Positions 54,496-63,808 are shown, counted from the first letter of the stretch. The stretch is 64,000 bases of DNA from Lachnospiraceae bacterium (GCA_900770225.1 CAAGJU010000080.1:3328-67327); one strand, 5' to 3'. Made by a program: numbers and translations. The notes: a model not told the origin generated them from the sequence alone.

Positions 54496-55086
54496 TTATT
54501 GTGTGAGAACTTCGCGCACGATTTTCTGCAGCACCGGCACCGCTTTTTCCTCAAACCACGGGTTTTTCGCCTGCCACCGGAAGTTCAGCGGGCTCGGATG
54601 CACGATCGGGAAATAATCCGGCAGATATTCCTGATAGGCTGCAACCGTTTCGGTGAGATTTCTGTGCTTCCTGTCTTTGAGATAGTAATCCACAGCGTAT
54701 TTGCCGATCAGAATGGTGAGCCTGATATCCGGCATCATGCCGAGGATTGCCGGATGGTATTCCGATGCGATAAACTTCCGCGGCGGGAGATCTCCCGAAC
54801 GCCCCTTGCCGGGGTAATAAAAATCCATGGGAACGATGGCAATCTCCGGCGAATAGAACACATCTCTGTCAATGCCCATCCAGCTCATCAGTTTTTCTCC
54901 GGACTTATCGTTGAAGGGAATGCCGGTTTCCTCCACTTTTCTTCCGGGCGCCTGGCCGATGATCAGTATTTTTGCCACAGGGTCGACCTGAAAGACAGGC
55001 GAGATGCCCCGCTGCGTATAGCTTTGATTCCTTTCATCTGTTTCCAGCTTTTCTTTTATTTTTTCTATTTCCATTCCCTGTTGCAC
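54496..55086 (-). CDS. Uracil-DNA glycosylase superfamily protein
   Basis: Protein of 196 residues with the UDG-like fold. The N-terminal motif is IIGQAPGRKVEETGIPFNDKSG in two parts (GQAPG loop), the central region has VPMDFYYPGKGRSGDLPPRK, and the C-terminal loop is VHPSPLNFRW, where the His of the intercalation loop sits. It resembles the small family of Firmicutes UDG-like proteins, distinct from Ung. Likely in DNA repair but substrate not proven. Starts at GTG 55086 or ATG 55074; the ribosome binding site is weak for both. It converges with the Crp/Fnr gene. Confidence 0.83.
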   Translation of the reverse strand: MQQGMEIEKIKEKLETDERNQSYTQRGISPVFQVDPVAKILIIGQAPGRKVEETGIPFNDKSGEKLMSWMGIDRDVFYSPEIAIVPMDFYYPGKGRSGDLPPRKFIASEYHPAILGMMPDIRLTILIGKYAVDYYLKDRKHRNLTETVAAYQEYLPDYFPIVHPSPLNFRWQAKNPWFEEKAVPVLQKIVREVLTQ

Positions 55087-55166
55087 CTCACTCGCATACC
55101 TTTTGAATCATTGGAAGAACTTCAAATAAAACAGTATCCGGTTATTCCGTATGATGCAATATGACA

Positions 55167-55202
55167 ACGAGATAAAATACGCTTTTGCGCATTTTATCCC
55201 GT
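55167..55202. repeat. Family C-like hairpin between hcp and the UDG gene
   Basis: ACGAGATAAAATACGC pairs with GCGCATTTTATCCCGT around a four-base loop and is followed on the plus strand by CTTTTTC. It resembles the hairpin at 8851-8885. It may also act as a terminator for plus-strand transcription. Confidence 0.6.
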
Positions 55203-55277
55203 CTTTTTCAATGGCTGCTTCTCAGGCCGGTGCGTATATTACTCAGCAAATGCCTGAAAAGCAGACCTGTATATGGA

Positions 55278-56921
55278 TTATGCTTCTTCACCGAAGAACA
55301 GTTTCAGGTCGTCGTCAACGGTTCCGATGCCTGCGATACCGAAGTTGTCAACCAGAACCTTAGCTACATTCGGAGAAAGGAATGCCGGCAGTGTCGGTCC
55401 GAGGTGAATGTTCTTGACACCGAGGTAGAGGAGTGCCAGCAGTACGATGACTGCCTTCTGCTCATACCATGCGATGTTGAAGACGATCGGAAGATCATTG
55501 ATGTCATCCAGTCCGAAGATCTCTTTCAGCTTCAGAGCGATCAGAGCGAGAGAGTAAGAGTCATTGCACTGTCCCGCATCCAGAACACGCGGAATTCCGT
55601 TGATGTCGCCGAGGTTCAGCTTGTTGTATTTGTACTTTGCGCAGCCTGCGGTCAGGATAACCACATCCTTCGGCAGACGCTCTGCGAACTCGGTGTAGTA
55701 TGCACGGGATTTCTGTCTTCCGTCGCAGCCGGCCATGACAACAAATTTGCGGATCGCACCGCTCTTTACCGCGTCAACGACCTTGTCTGCCAGTGCGAAA
55801 ACCTGCGCATGGGCGAAACCGCCGACGATGGATCCGGTCTCGATCTCTGTCGGCGCCGGGCACTTCTTAGCCTGCTCGATGATGGCGGAGAAATCCTTGG
55901 TCTGGCCGTACTCGCCGTCGATGTGTCTGCATCCCGGGAAGCCTGCGGCACCGGTTGTCCAGAGACGATCCTTGTAGCTCTCTGCCGGAGGTACCACGCA
56001 GTTGGTCGTCATCAGGATCGGGCCATTGAATTTTTCAAACTCCTCTTTCTGCTTCCACCATGCGTTACCATAGTTTCCTGCGAAGTTCGGATATTTCTTG
56101 AATGCCGGATAGTAATGAGCCGGCAGCATCTCGGAATGGGTATAGACGTCAACGCCCGTTCCCTGCGTCTGCTCCAGCAGCATCTCCAGATCACGGAGGT
56201 CATGGCCGGAGATCAGGATGCCAGGGTTCTTGCGAACGCCGATATCTACTGTGGTGACTTCAGGGTTGCCATAGGCTTCCGTATTTGCCTTGTCCAGAAG
56301 AGCCATGCCGTCTACGCCGTACTTGCCGGTCTCGAGGGTAAGGGCAACCAGATCATCTACGGTCAGGGAATCATCAAGTGTCTTTGCCAGTGCCTTCTGA
56401 ATGAAAGCATCTACCTCTTCATTATCCTGAAGAAGCGCATTCGCATGTTTGGAGTAAGCGGCGAGACCTTTCAGGCCGTAGGTGATCAGCTCACGGAGGG
56501 AGCGGATATCTTCATCTTTTGTGGAGAGCACACCAACAGTAGCGGCTTTTGCGTCAAATTCATCCTTATTGCCGTTCCAGAAAGCTGCATCCGGCAGATT
56601 GTCTCTGTTGTCAAGCTGGCCGAGGAGCTCTTCCTTTACAGAAAGTGTCTTCTCAATGTCACGGATGATCGCTTCGCGGTCGAAGTTTGCATTGGTGATG
56701 GTGGTGAACAGATTGATGGTTACCAGATGGTTAACGGACTGATCAACCGTTTTTCCTTCTTCGCGAAGTCTGGTGGTCACACAGGAAAGTCCCTTGGTTA
56801 CGTATACCAGAAGATCCTGCATGCGGGCTACTTCCGGTTTCTTTCCGCAGACGCCGGAGATCGTGCATCCCTTGCAGCCTGCAGTTTCCTGACACTGATA
56901 GCAGAACATCTTGTTTTCCAT
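55278..56921 (-). CDS. hcp: Hydroxylamine reductase / hybrid cluster protein
   Basis: Hybrid cluster protein of 547 residues that reduces NO (and hydroxylamine) and protects against nitrosative stress. The N-terminal 4Fe-4S motif is [21 protein letters not shown], read as C-x2-C-x7-C-x5-C, with extra Cys. Hybrid cluster ligands are seen in [47 protein letters not shown] and [11 protein letters not shown]. Length fits the class III type. No hcr partner is adjacent. GAGGAGGGAA precedes the ATG, and a perfect palindrome lies about 100 bases upstream. Confidence 0.97.
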   Translation of the reverse strand: MENKMFCYQCQETAGCKGCTISGVCGKKPEVARMQDLLVYVTKGLSCVTTRLREEGKTVDQSVNHLVTINLFTTITNANFDREAIIRDIEKTLSVKEELLGQLDNRDNLPDAAFWNGNKDEFDAKAATVGVLSTKDEDIRSLRELITYGLKGLAAYSKHANALLQDNEEVDAFIQKALAKTLDDSLTVDDLVALTLETGKYGVDGMALLDKANTEAYGNPEVTTVDIGVRKNPGILISGHDLRDLEMLLEQTQGTGVDVYTHSEMLPAHYYPAFKKYPNFAGNYGNAWWKQKEEFEKFNGPILMTTNCVVPPAESYKDRLWTTGAAGFPGCRHIDGEYGQTKDFSAIIEQAKKCPAPTEIETGSIVGGFAHAQVFALADKVVDAVKSGAIRKFVVMAGCDGRQKSRAYYTEFAERLPKDVVILTAGCAKYKYNKLNLGDINGIPRVLDAGQCNDSYSLALIALKLKEIFGLDDINDLPIVFNIAWYEQKAVIVLLALLYLGVKNIHLGPTLPAFLSPNVAKVLVDNFGIAGIGTVDDDLKLFFGEEA

Positions 56922-57017
56922 TTTTCTTTCCCTCCTCGTGGGTGCTGTTATTTATCATTTTAGCGGATCGCTGTGTCATCAACTGCACTGATTATGACAC
57001 TGACGGCATGATTATTG

Positions 57018-57033
57018 TGTTGTTATAACAACA
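57018..57033. promoter_or_regulatory. Palindromic operator upstream of hcp (TGTTGTTATAACAACA)
   Basis: Perfect 16-base palindrome about 100 bases upstream of the hcp start. It shares the TGTTGTnnnnACAACA pattern with 53536-53551. A Crp/Fnr-type dimer, probably the nearby regulator, is the simplest binder. Confidence 0.78.
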
Positions 57034-57163
57034 AATTGGGACGTTCATGGAAGAAAATAAGTCCGGTGATCTAAAGGTATTCACAAAAAGTTCACGCAAT
57101 AACCGTGAAAGCATGCAGGCAAATGATCGGAACAGGGTGTATGATGCATACAGGGAAAATAAA

Positions 57164-57241
57164 GAAGGCGTAATGATTCGTAGTTAAAAGAAGGCACAAC
57201 GATTCGGTGTTAAAAGAAAACGCAGCGATTTGGAGTTATTT
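57164..57241. repeat. 26-bp tandem repeat providing the cyclase ribosome binding site
   Basis: Three units start GAAGGCGTAATGATTCG (57164), GAAGGCACAACGATTCG (57190) and GAAAACGCAGCGATTTG (57216). The third carries the TTGGAG that serves the ATG at 57245. Confidence 0.85.
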
Positions 57242-57244
57242 GAT

Positions 57245-58408
57245 ATGGGAAGTGTTTCTTATGATGTAATTTTCAGCAGAGCCTATCAGCCACTGTATGT
57301 CAGCGTAGAGCTCGTCTGCCTGATTGTTGCTGTTCAGGTATTCAGAAGAATTCAGTCCAATATCGGAAGGAAGGCAGAAAACGAGGCGTTCCGACGGATC
57401 ATTCTGACGTATGTGATCTATATCGTGGATGACATGCTGTGGGTTATTTTTCTGACGAATCCCGGCCTGACTGTATTCACAGATATCCTCGCCTATCTGC
57501 AGACGGGTATTCTGGCAGCTTTCACATTCTTCTGGTTTCAGTTTGCCGAGTATTACATCGATGGTTTCCTTGTGAAAAAACGTGTACTCGGGGTTGTTTT
57601 CGCACTTCCGCTTGCTGCTGCACTCCTCACCACTCTGTTTTTCTGCCTAAACCGGCTGGGTGTGATCGGTAATTCCCTGTTTTCAACGACATATCTGTAC
57701 AATATCGACTCCGGCGTGGATTTTTTCTATATGGTTTTTGTTTTTTTCCAGGCGCTGGTTTCCATGATCCGCGCTGAACACGATACAAAGCGACAGCGGT
57801 GCCGCGTTATTCTGGAATGTGTTCTGTATCCGGCGGTGGGTGCAATCATCAGCCTGTATATTTTCTACGTTCCCTTCATCATCCTCGGCATTCTTCCCTC
57901 TATTATCAAGATCCTGATCGAGATGCAGAATGCGAATATTTATACGGACGCACTGACAGGCATTAACAACCGTCATCGCGTAAACGAATTCCTGGAGCGC
58001 GAGTTGTCGCACTGCTCGGAGCGCACACCGATGGTTGTCTATATCATGGACGTCGACAGATTCAAGGGGATCAATGCCCGGTACGGCCACCTGGAGGGAG
58101 ACCGCGCCCTCATTGCCGTGGCGGATTCCCTGAAAAAGATCGGTTCGGACGGTATTGTTATCGGTCGTTTCGGAGGTGATGAGTTTATCCTGGCGGACGC
58201 CAGAAATCATGATCCGGAGGAAATGATACGGAAGATCCGGAAAAATCTGCAGGAAGCCGCGGAGGAACAGAACTTTCCTTTCGGTCTTTCCATCTCTATC
58301 GGATATGCGGTATGCACCGATCCATCTGAAAAAATAAACGACGTGCAGATGCGGGCGGATGAGGCGCTTTACAGGGACAAGAAGCGAAAAGGCTGCGGAC
58401 GATTTTAA
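57245..58408 (+). CDS. Membrane diguanylate cyclase (GGDEF)
   Basis: Protein of 387 residues with about seven hydrophobic helices (residues 15-225) and a C-terminal GGDEF domain (about 235-387). The active-site motif RFGGDEFI is intact, with DALTGINNRHRVNEF and MDVDRFKGINARYGHLEGD upstream, so synthesis of c-di-GMP is expected. No RxxD inhibitory site is seen five residues before GGDEF. ATG 57245 follows GGAG in the third repeat unit; a TTG five codons earlier overlaps that site. The membrane part resembles a 7TM sensor of unknown ligand. Confidence 0.88.
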   Translation: MGSVSYDVIFSRAYQPLYVSVELVCLIVAVQVFRRIQSNIGRKAENEAFRRIILTYVIYIVDDMLWVIFLTNPGLTVFTDILAYLQTGILAAFTFFWFQFAEYYIDGFLVKKRVLGVVFALPLAAALLTTLFFCLNRLGVIGNSLFSTTYLYNIDSGVDFFYMVFVFFQALVSMIRAEHDTKRQRCRVILECVLYPAVGAIISLYIFYVPFIILGILPSIIKILIEMQNANIYTDALTGINNRHRVNEFLERELSHCSERTPMVVYIMDVDRFKGINARYGHLEGDRALIAVADSLKKIGSDGIVIGRFGGDEFILADARNHDPEEMIRKIRKNLQEAAEEQNFPFGLSISIGYAVCTDPSEKINDVQMRADEALYRDKKRKGCGRF

Positions 58409-58565
58409 AGCTTTGCGGATAGATATATCTATTTCATCGTCGATGGATACCTTATGATCAGAACAGAAGGTCAGACATCTGTTACTTACCATTTTGTGAT
58501 GACTTATTGATCCGGTTATCATACTTATGACACCTATATCATTTGATTGCAGGAGGAATCAGATC

Positions 58566-59432
58566 ATGCTTGTTACATTAAAAGAGATTCTTAAGATCGC
58601 TGAGGAGAAAAATATTGCCGTCGGATCATTCAACTGTCCGAATCTGGAAGCGCTGGAGGCCATCCTCGCCGCGGCTGAGGAGAATCAGCTGCCGGTGATC
58701 CTTCAGTTCGCCCAGTGCCATGAGCCGTGGATCAAATTATCCCTGATCGGGCCGATCATGATCGATCAGGCAAAGAAGGCGAATGTGCCGGTATGTGTTC
58801 ATCTGGATCACGGTGAAACGCTTGACTATCTGCAGCAGGCACTGGATCTGGGATTCACCGGCATCATGTATGACGGCTCAACGCTTCCCTATGAAGAGAA
58901 TCTGGAGAACACGAAGAAGGCCGTGGCAATGGCTGCGAAGACAGGGGCCTCCGTAGAAGCAGAGCTCGGAAGCATGGGGCGCAGAGAGTCCGGCCTCGGC
59001 GATGGCAGCGGCGCCGAAGATGATACAAAGATCTACACAGATCCGGAGCAGGCAAAGCTTTTTGTTGAGGACACCGGCATTGATGCGCTGGCATGTTCCT
59101 TCGGAACGACGCACGGTATCTATCTGGAAAAACCGCGCCTGAATTTCGACGTCGTTCGGAATGTCAGAAAGCTCACCGGCGGCATCCCCGTTGTCATGCA
59201 TGGCGGCTCAGGTGTCAGCCATGAGGATTATCACAACGCGGTGAAGGCCGGCGTCAGAAAGATCAATTATTTTACCTACATGGATAAGGCCGGCGGAAAT
59301 GCGGCAGTGGAAGCACTGAAAGCCCTGAAACCTGCCGAACCGGCGTTCTTCTCAACGGTGTCCATGGCCGCAAGGGATGCGATGCATAAGGATGTCAGCG
59401 CTGCCATGCGGACATTTGCCATGATCGACTGA
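58566..59432 (+). CDS. Class II fructose/tagatose-bisphosphate aldolase family protein
   Basis: Zn-dependent aldolase of 288 residues. The zinc His is in VCVHLDHGETLDYL, a further Glu in VEAELGSMGRRE, and later His residues in FGTTHGIYLEKP and VMHGGSGVS. Length and pattern fit the GatY/KbaY/Fba class II group cleaving ketose bisphosphates or ketose-1-phosphates. AGGAGGAATC precedes ATG 58566. With the following isomerase and kinase it could complete a catabolic route for an uncommon sugar. It converges with the AraC regulator gene. Confidence 0.9.
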   Translation: MLVTLKEILKIAEEKNIAVGSFNCPNLEALEAILAAAEENQLPVILQFAQCHEPWIKLSLIGPIMIDQAKKANVPVCVHLDHGETLDYLQQALDLGFTGIMYDGSTLPYEENLENTKKAVAMAAKTGASVEAELGSMGRRESGLGDGSGAEDDTKIYTDPEQAKLFVEDTGIDALACSFGTTHGIYLEKPRLNFDVVRNVRKLTGGIPVVMHGGSGVSHEDYHNAVKAGVRKINYFTYMDKAGGNAAVEALKALKPAEPAFFSTVSMAARDAMHKDVSAAMRTFAMID

Positions 59433-59535
59433 CGTTGTATCTGCATGCAGGCATCTATTTACCGGCCCTTTGCCGACGGGCATGTCTTTTCCACTGCACC
59501 TGCAGTTCGTCCTTTTGCGTATGGCAGGGAGCAGC

Positions 59536-60405
59536 TTATGGTGTATTTTTCTGCCCGCTGTCCGGCAGGCTCCGGCTCTTGCGGTATTTACCGGGCGCCA
59601 TGCCGGTCTTCTTCCGGAAGACGGTGATGAAATAATTGTAATCGGAAAAACCGCACATGGAAGCAATTTCATGAACAGACAGATCAGGATCGTCCGCCAG
59701 AAGCTCTTCTGCGCGGGCGATTTTCATGTCCCGGATATGTTCGGCAATTCCCTTGCCGTAGTTTTCGGCGGAGATCTGGTACAGCTGCGTCTTCCCGATG
59801 TAAAAATGATGGCAGATCTTTTTTACATCGAGATCCTCCAGATAGTGCTCTGTGATATATTCATCGATCCGCACGGACAGGTCCTGCTGCCGGAGCGTGA
59901 TAATCCTGTCCAGGCAGAGATAGGAGGCAACAGCCTGCAGGATGTGCGAGGACGCAATGATCTTGTCGTGCGGCGTGATGGGAAGGCTGTCGATCAGGGG
60001 CTTCAGTGCCTGTTCATCCAGATGGTATCGGCTGCAGGCGTGACGGATCTTTTCCCATCCCTCTTCATGAGAAGGGTAGGAGAAGAGGTGACCGAACAGA
60101 ATATAAGCCGCAGGCAGGTTGCCGACGAATACCGGCGCCACGGCTTCCGTGAGGCCGGCATGGCACTGGTACACAACGGATTCATGAAGAGCCTTTGCTT
60201 TTCTGCAGGCCTGTCTGTCACAGGCATGGCAGGCTGCTTCAGCCTCAGGATCCTGACGGATAAAAGCGCAGGCTTCAGCCAGCGGTTCCGGGTAGGACGT
60301 CAGTTCTCTGATATCTTCGTCAAAGACTGTGATACGGATGCCGGTAAGCTCGTAGAAGTCTTTCAGAAGGCCGTTCAGTTTTGTGAAGTCAAAGTTTGAC
60401 AGCAT
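59536..60405 (-). CDS. AraC family regulator with PocR sensory domain
   Basis: Regulator of 289 residues. The N-terminal PocR domain (about residues 3-165) carries the Cys/His-rich block AACHACDRQACRKAKALHES and YQCHAGLTEAVAPVFVG. The C-terminal AraC-type DNA-binding domain (about 190-285) has two helix-turn-helices (DVKKICHHFYIGKTQLYQ and SVHEIASMCGFSDYNYFI) and ends FRKKTGMAPGKYRKS. PocR domains bind small metabolites such as 1,2-propanediol or hydrocarbon derivatives. ATG 60405 has GGGAG about 10 bases upstream. It is divergent from the isomerase-kinase genes and is their likely regulator. Confidence 0.92.
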   Translation of the reverse strand: MLSNFDFTKLNGLLKDFYELTGIRITVFDEDIRELTSYPEPLAEACAFIRQDPEAEAACHACDRQACRKAKALHESVVYQCHAGLTEAVAPVFVGNLPAAYILFGHLFSYPSHEEGWEKIRHACSRYHLDEQALKPLIDSLPITPHDKIIASSHILQAVASYLCLDRIITLRQQDLSVRIDEYITEHYLEDLDVKKICHHFYIGKTQLYQISAENYGKGIAEHIRDMKIARAEELLADDPDLSVHEIASMCGFSDYNYFITVFRKKTGMAPGKYRKSRSLPDSGQKNTP

Positions 60406-60792
60406 ATCGATTGCGCTCCCTTCTTTTTGGTTCAATGACAATTCGAATTTTATCGATGGTTACACTTATCTGATTTGGCGTGAAAGTTCAGAATACAGAT
60501 CTGTGTTGACTATCAGAACCTGTAAGCAATTCATCTTTTATTCAATGTAACACAATGTCGGGAGGATGCTAAGCAGATCAGCGGACAAAATCAAAGTTTT
60601 ACGGACACTGAATGCTATAAGAAGGGCAACGGAGGCTATACAATACTGGCAACAATAAAAATCCCAAGGATATCGGGAAATGCCTGGGATATCTGGATAT
60701 ACCCGAGATATCGAAAAACAATGAGCAGCTGTAAATACATGAACATCCGCAGCAGGAGCAGTTAATGTTCATCAGAAACGGAGGTAAGAAAA
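60406..60792. other. Regulatory region between PocR-AraC gene and the isomerase gene, 387 bp
   Basis: Contains three GATATC sites at 60669, 60688 and 60707, evenly spaced by 19 bases, with inverted GATATCGGG/CCCGAGATATC arms. AT-rich blocks with TATAAG and TATACAATACT lie at about 60615-60650. Nothing else was recognised. Confidence 0.5.
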
Positions 60793-62196
60793 ATGGCACG
60801 GAAAACAACGTTTGCACTGGCTTTCTGCAACCGCGGCTTTATGCCGGGCGAGCTGATCTACGGAGCAAGACAGGACATGATCAAGGCTGTCACGGACGCC
60901 GGGTACGGCTACATCGCCATGGATGAGAAGCTGACCCGGTTCGGCGGCATTGAGACACGTGACGAGGGAAGATTATATGCGAAATGGCTGAAAGAGCACG
61001 AGGGTGAGTTCGACGGCGTGATCTTTTCCATGCCGATCTTCGCGGACGAAAACGGAGCGATCACGGCGCTGCAGGATGCGGGTGTTCCGATTCTCATGCA
61101 GGCATATCCTGACGAGATCGGCAAGATGGATTTTGCCCACCGCCGCGACGCCTTCTGCGGCAAGTTCTCCGTGACGGACGTATTCACACAGTACGAGGTG
61201 CCGTTTACCGTCATGAAGCCGCATGTGGTGCATCCGCTCTCGCCGGCATTCCGGAAAAATCTGGATGACTTCGCCGCCATCTGCCGCGTCGTGAACGGCA
61301 TGAGACGTTTCAACATCGGCTGCATCGGCGCCAGAACAACGGCCTTCAAGACCGTGCGTTTCGACGAGATCACCATGCAGAAGTACGGGATCAACGTAGA
61401 GTCTTTCGATCTGTCCGAAGTATTTTTCAAGGTGCGTCAGAAGAAGGATGACGATCCGACGGTTCTGGCAAAGGTCGAAAGACTTGAGAACTACACGGAT
61501 TTTTCAAAAGTTCCGCAGCCGAACAAGATGACACTGGCAAAGCTTTCCGTTGTCATTGACGAGTATATTGCAGAGTACCATCTGGACGCTCTGGCACTCC
61601 GCTGCTGGAATGAGATGGAAGCTGAGCTTCGCATCTGCCCGTGCGTACTGCTCTCTGAGCTGAACGACCGCGGGATTCCGGCCTCCTGCGAGATTGATAT
61701 GTGCTCCGCGCTCTGCATGCGCGCCGTGAGTCTCGCCAGCGGACAGCCGTCGGCGGTTCTTGACTGGAATAACAACTACGGAGATGATGAGAATAAGGTT
61801 ATTCTGTTCCACTGCGGACCGGTTGCACAGTCCCTGATGACCGGCAAGGGAACCGTCACCAACCACAAGATGTTTGACAAGACGGATCCGGGCTCCGGTT
61901 GGGGAAGCAATGAGGGCAGGATCAGACCGTTCCCGACGACGATCACGAACTGCTTTACAAAGGATGGAAAAATAACGATCTACGCGAGCGAGGGTGAATT
62001 TACCGGCGATCCGATCGAGGACGATTACTTTGGCTGCGCAGGCGTATGTGAGGTGCCGGATCTGCAGAATAAGCTGATCAGACTGGCACGCGGAGGCTTC
62101 AAGCATCACACCGTTGTCGGCGTCGGACATATGAAGGATATTCTGAAGGAGGCGTTCACGACCTACCTCGGATGGAACTGGGTCGAGATTGACTGA
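60793..62196 (+). CDS. L-fucose/L-arabinose isomerase family protein
   Basis: Protein of 467 residues in the FucI/AraA-like isomerase superfamily: N-terminal Rossmann-like domain (1-170) with FSMPIFADENGAI, central domain with RCWNEMEAELRICPCVLLSELNDRG (metal-binding Glu in WNEME) and EIDMCSALCMRAVSLASGQPS, and a C-terminal beta-barrel with HCGPVAQSLM and TVTNHK. It probably interconverts an aldose and a ketose with Mn2+. The actual sugar is not evident. ACGGAGGTAAG precedes the ATG. The FGGY kinase gene follows 109 bases later, probably in the same operon. Confidence 0.86.
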   Translation: MARKTTFALAFCNRGFMPGELIYGARQDMIKAVTDAGYGYIAMDEKLTRFGGIETRDEGRLYAKWLKEHEGEFDGVIFSMPIFADENGAITALQDAGVPILMQAYPDEIGKMDFAHRRDAFCGKFSVTDVFTQYEVPFTVMKPHVVHPLSPAFRKNLDDFAAICRVVNGMRRFNIGCIGARTTAFKTVRFDEITMQKYGINVESFDLSEVFFKVRQKKDDDPTVLAKVERLENYTDFSKVPQPNKMTLAKLSVVIDEYIAEYHLDALALRCWNEMEAELRICPCVLLSELNDRGIPASCEIDMCSALCMRAVSLASGQPSAVLDWNNNYGDDENKVILFHCGPVAQSLMTGKGTVTNHKMFDKTDPGSGWGSNEGRIRPFPTTITNCFTKDGKITIYASEGEFTGDPIEDDYFGCAGVCEVPDLQNKLIRLARGGFKHHTVVGVGHMKDILKEAFTTYLGWNWVEID

Positions 62197-62305
62197 GATT
62201 CGCGGGCGTTGGGAGCGCGAAATCCGGATCCGCGAAGCGCTGAACAGACAGATATGGACGGACAGGACGAAGCCATGTACGGGTTACTAAGGGGGACGAG
62301 AGCGT

Positions 62306-63808
62306 ATGAAGATCGGCGGACTGGACATCGGAACAACCGGGTGCAAGCTGACGGTGTTCGATGAAAACGGAAAATTTCTGGGACGCGCATACCGGGATTA
62401 TCCTGTGCGCCGCGGTGCTGATGCGCACACGCTGGATGCGTCTGCGCTGATGGATGGCGTGTATGGTGTGATCCGGGAAATGGCATCGCAGGTTCCCGAT
62501 CTCGGCGGATTCGGCGTGACAAGCTTCGGAGAAACTTTTGTGCTGACAGATGAGAAGGGCATTCCGCTGGAAGACTGCATGCTGGATACGGACAAAAGAG
62601 GCTCTGAAGAATGTCATGAGCTCGAGGGAAAACTTGGCAGCCGTCATATCGCGGAAATCGCCGGTGTCCGGCCGCATGAGATGTACAGTCTTCCGAAACT
62701 GATGTGGGTTAAAAAGCATCAGCCGGACCTGTATGCCAGAGCAGCACATGCCTTCCTGATCGAGGATTACGTGGTATTTATGCTGACCGGCGTGGCGCAG
62801 ATTGATTATTCACTGGCAACGCGCACGATGGCCTTCGACATCCGGAAACTGGACTGGAGCGATGAGATCTTCACGGCGGCCGGTATCGACCGGGGGCTTT
62901 TTTCAAAACCCGTCCCGACGGGGACACCGGCCGGACCGGTAAACGCGGAGACAATAGCGAAGACCGGGCTGTCTGAGAAAACTGTCATTGTTTCCATCAG
63001 TCATGATCAGATCGCTGCGGCGGTCGGCGCGGGCGTCTTCAACGCTGATACGGCTGTCGACGGCGCCGGAACAGTGGAATGCCTGACGCCTGTATATGCG
63101 GGCGTTCCTCCGATGGAGCCAATGTATGACGGAAATTACGCGGTGGTTCCCTATGTCGTTCCGGGCACCTACGTGACCTATGCTTTTTCCTATACCGGCG
63201 GTGCGCTGATCCAGTGGTTCACCGAAACACTGGCCGGGAGGGAAAAATCTCTGGCAGAGGCAGAAGGTATATCCGTCAATGAGTATCTGGAGCGGCAGTA
63301 TGCGGAAAGCCGGGGTCAGGATACGCCATCCGGTCTCCTGGTCCTGCCACACTTTGCGGGAGCTGCCACACCGTACATGGATACGGGATCCAGAGGCGTG
63401 ATCGCCGGCCTTACGGCGGCATCGACAGCTGCGGACATCTATCGCGGATGCCTGGAGGGCGTCGTGTATGAGATGTGCCTGAACGTCGAGCATCTGGAAA
63501 AATCCGGTCTGCAGTATCACCGGATCCGCGCAACCGGCGGCGGGGCGAAATCTGCGCTGTGGATGCAGATGAAGGCGGACATGCTGAATGTCCCGGTAGA
63601 GGCTCTCAGGACCTCCGATGCCGGCACGGTCGGCAGTGCCATGCTGACGGGCGTTGCGCTCGGTCGTTTCAGAAATCTGCAGGAGGCAGCCGAACAGATG
63701 GTGGAGGTTCGCCGGACCTTTGAGCCGAGACCGGAGATGCACGAAAGATACAGGAAGATCTATAAGCGCTACCGCGGGCTGTATGAAGCCGTGCGGCCGC
63801 TGATGTGA
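62306..63808 (+). CDS. FGGY family carbohydrate kinase
   Basis: Sugar kinase of 500 residues (xylulokinase/rhamnulokinase-like). The N-terminal phosphate loop is LDIGTTGCKLTVFDENG, the catalytic Asp is in VSISHDQIAAAVGAG, the family signature region is YHRIRATGGGAKSALWMQMKADML, and APVEALRTSDAGTVGSAMLTGVALG resembles the FGGY_C motif (here VEALRTSDAGTVG). It phosphorylates the ketose made by the upstream isomerase, and the class II aldolase could cleave the product (inference). AAGGGGGACGAG precedes the ATG. Confidence 0.9.
   Translation: MKIGGLDIGTTGCKLTVFDENGKFLGRAYRDYPVRRGADAHTLDASALMDGVYGVIREMASQVPDLGGFGVTSFGETFVLTDEKGIPLEDCMLDTDKRGSEECHELEGKLGSRHIAEIAGVRPHEMYSLPKLMWVKKHQPDLYARAAHAFLIEDYVVFMLTGVAQIDYSLATRTMAFDIRKLDWSDEIFTAAGIDRGLFSKPVPTGTPAGPVNAETIAKTGLSEKTVIVSISHDQIAAAVGAGVFNADTAVDGAGTVECLTPVYAGVPPMEPMYDGNYAVVPYVVPGTYVTYAFSYTGGALIQWFTETLAGREKSLAEAEGISVNEYLERQYAESRGQDTPSGLLVLPHFAGAATPYMDTGSRGVIAGLTAASTAADIYRGCLEGVVYEMCLNVEHLEKSGLQYHRIRATGGGAKSALWMQMKADMLNVPVEALRTSDAGTVGSAMLTGVALGRFRNLQEAAEQMVEVRRTFEPRPEMHERYRKIYKRYRGLYEAVRPLM

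Larger units (their letters stand above)
56922..57244. other. Divergent region between hcp and the diguanylate cyclase gene, 323 bp
   Basis: Contains the hcp operator-like palindrome (57018-57033) and the 26-bp tandem repeat that ends at the cyclase ribosome binding site. No further gene was recognised. Confidence 0.6.

Noticed and set aside
55185..56963. 592-codon plus-strand frame covering hcp
   Set aside because: Antisense shadow of hcp, which has full family motifs and a strong ribosome binding site.
59470..60399. 309-codon plus-strand frame across the PocR-AraC gene
   Set aside because: Antisense to a clear PocR plus AraC HTH protein; no ribosome binding site.
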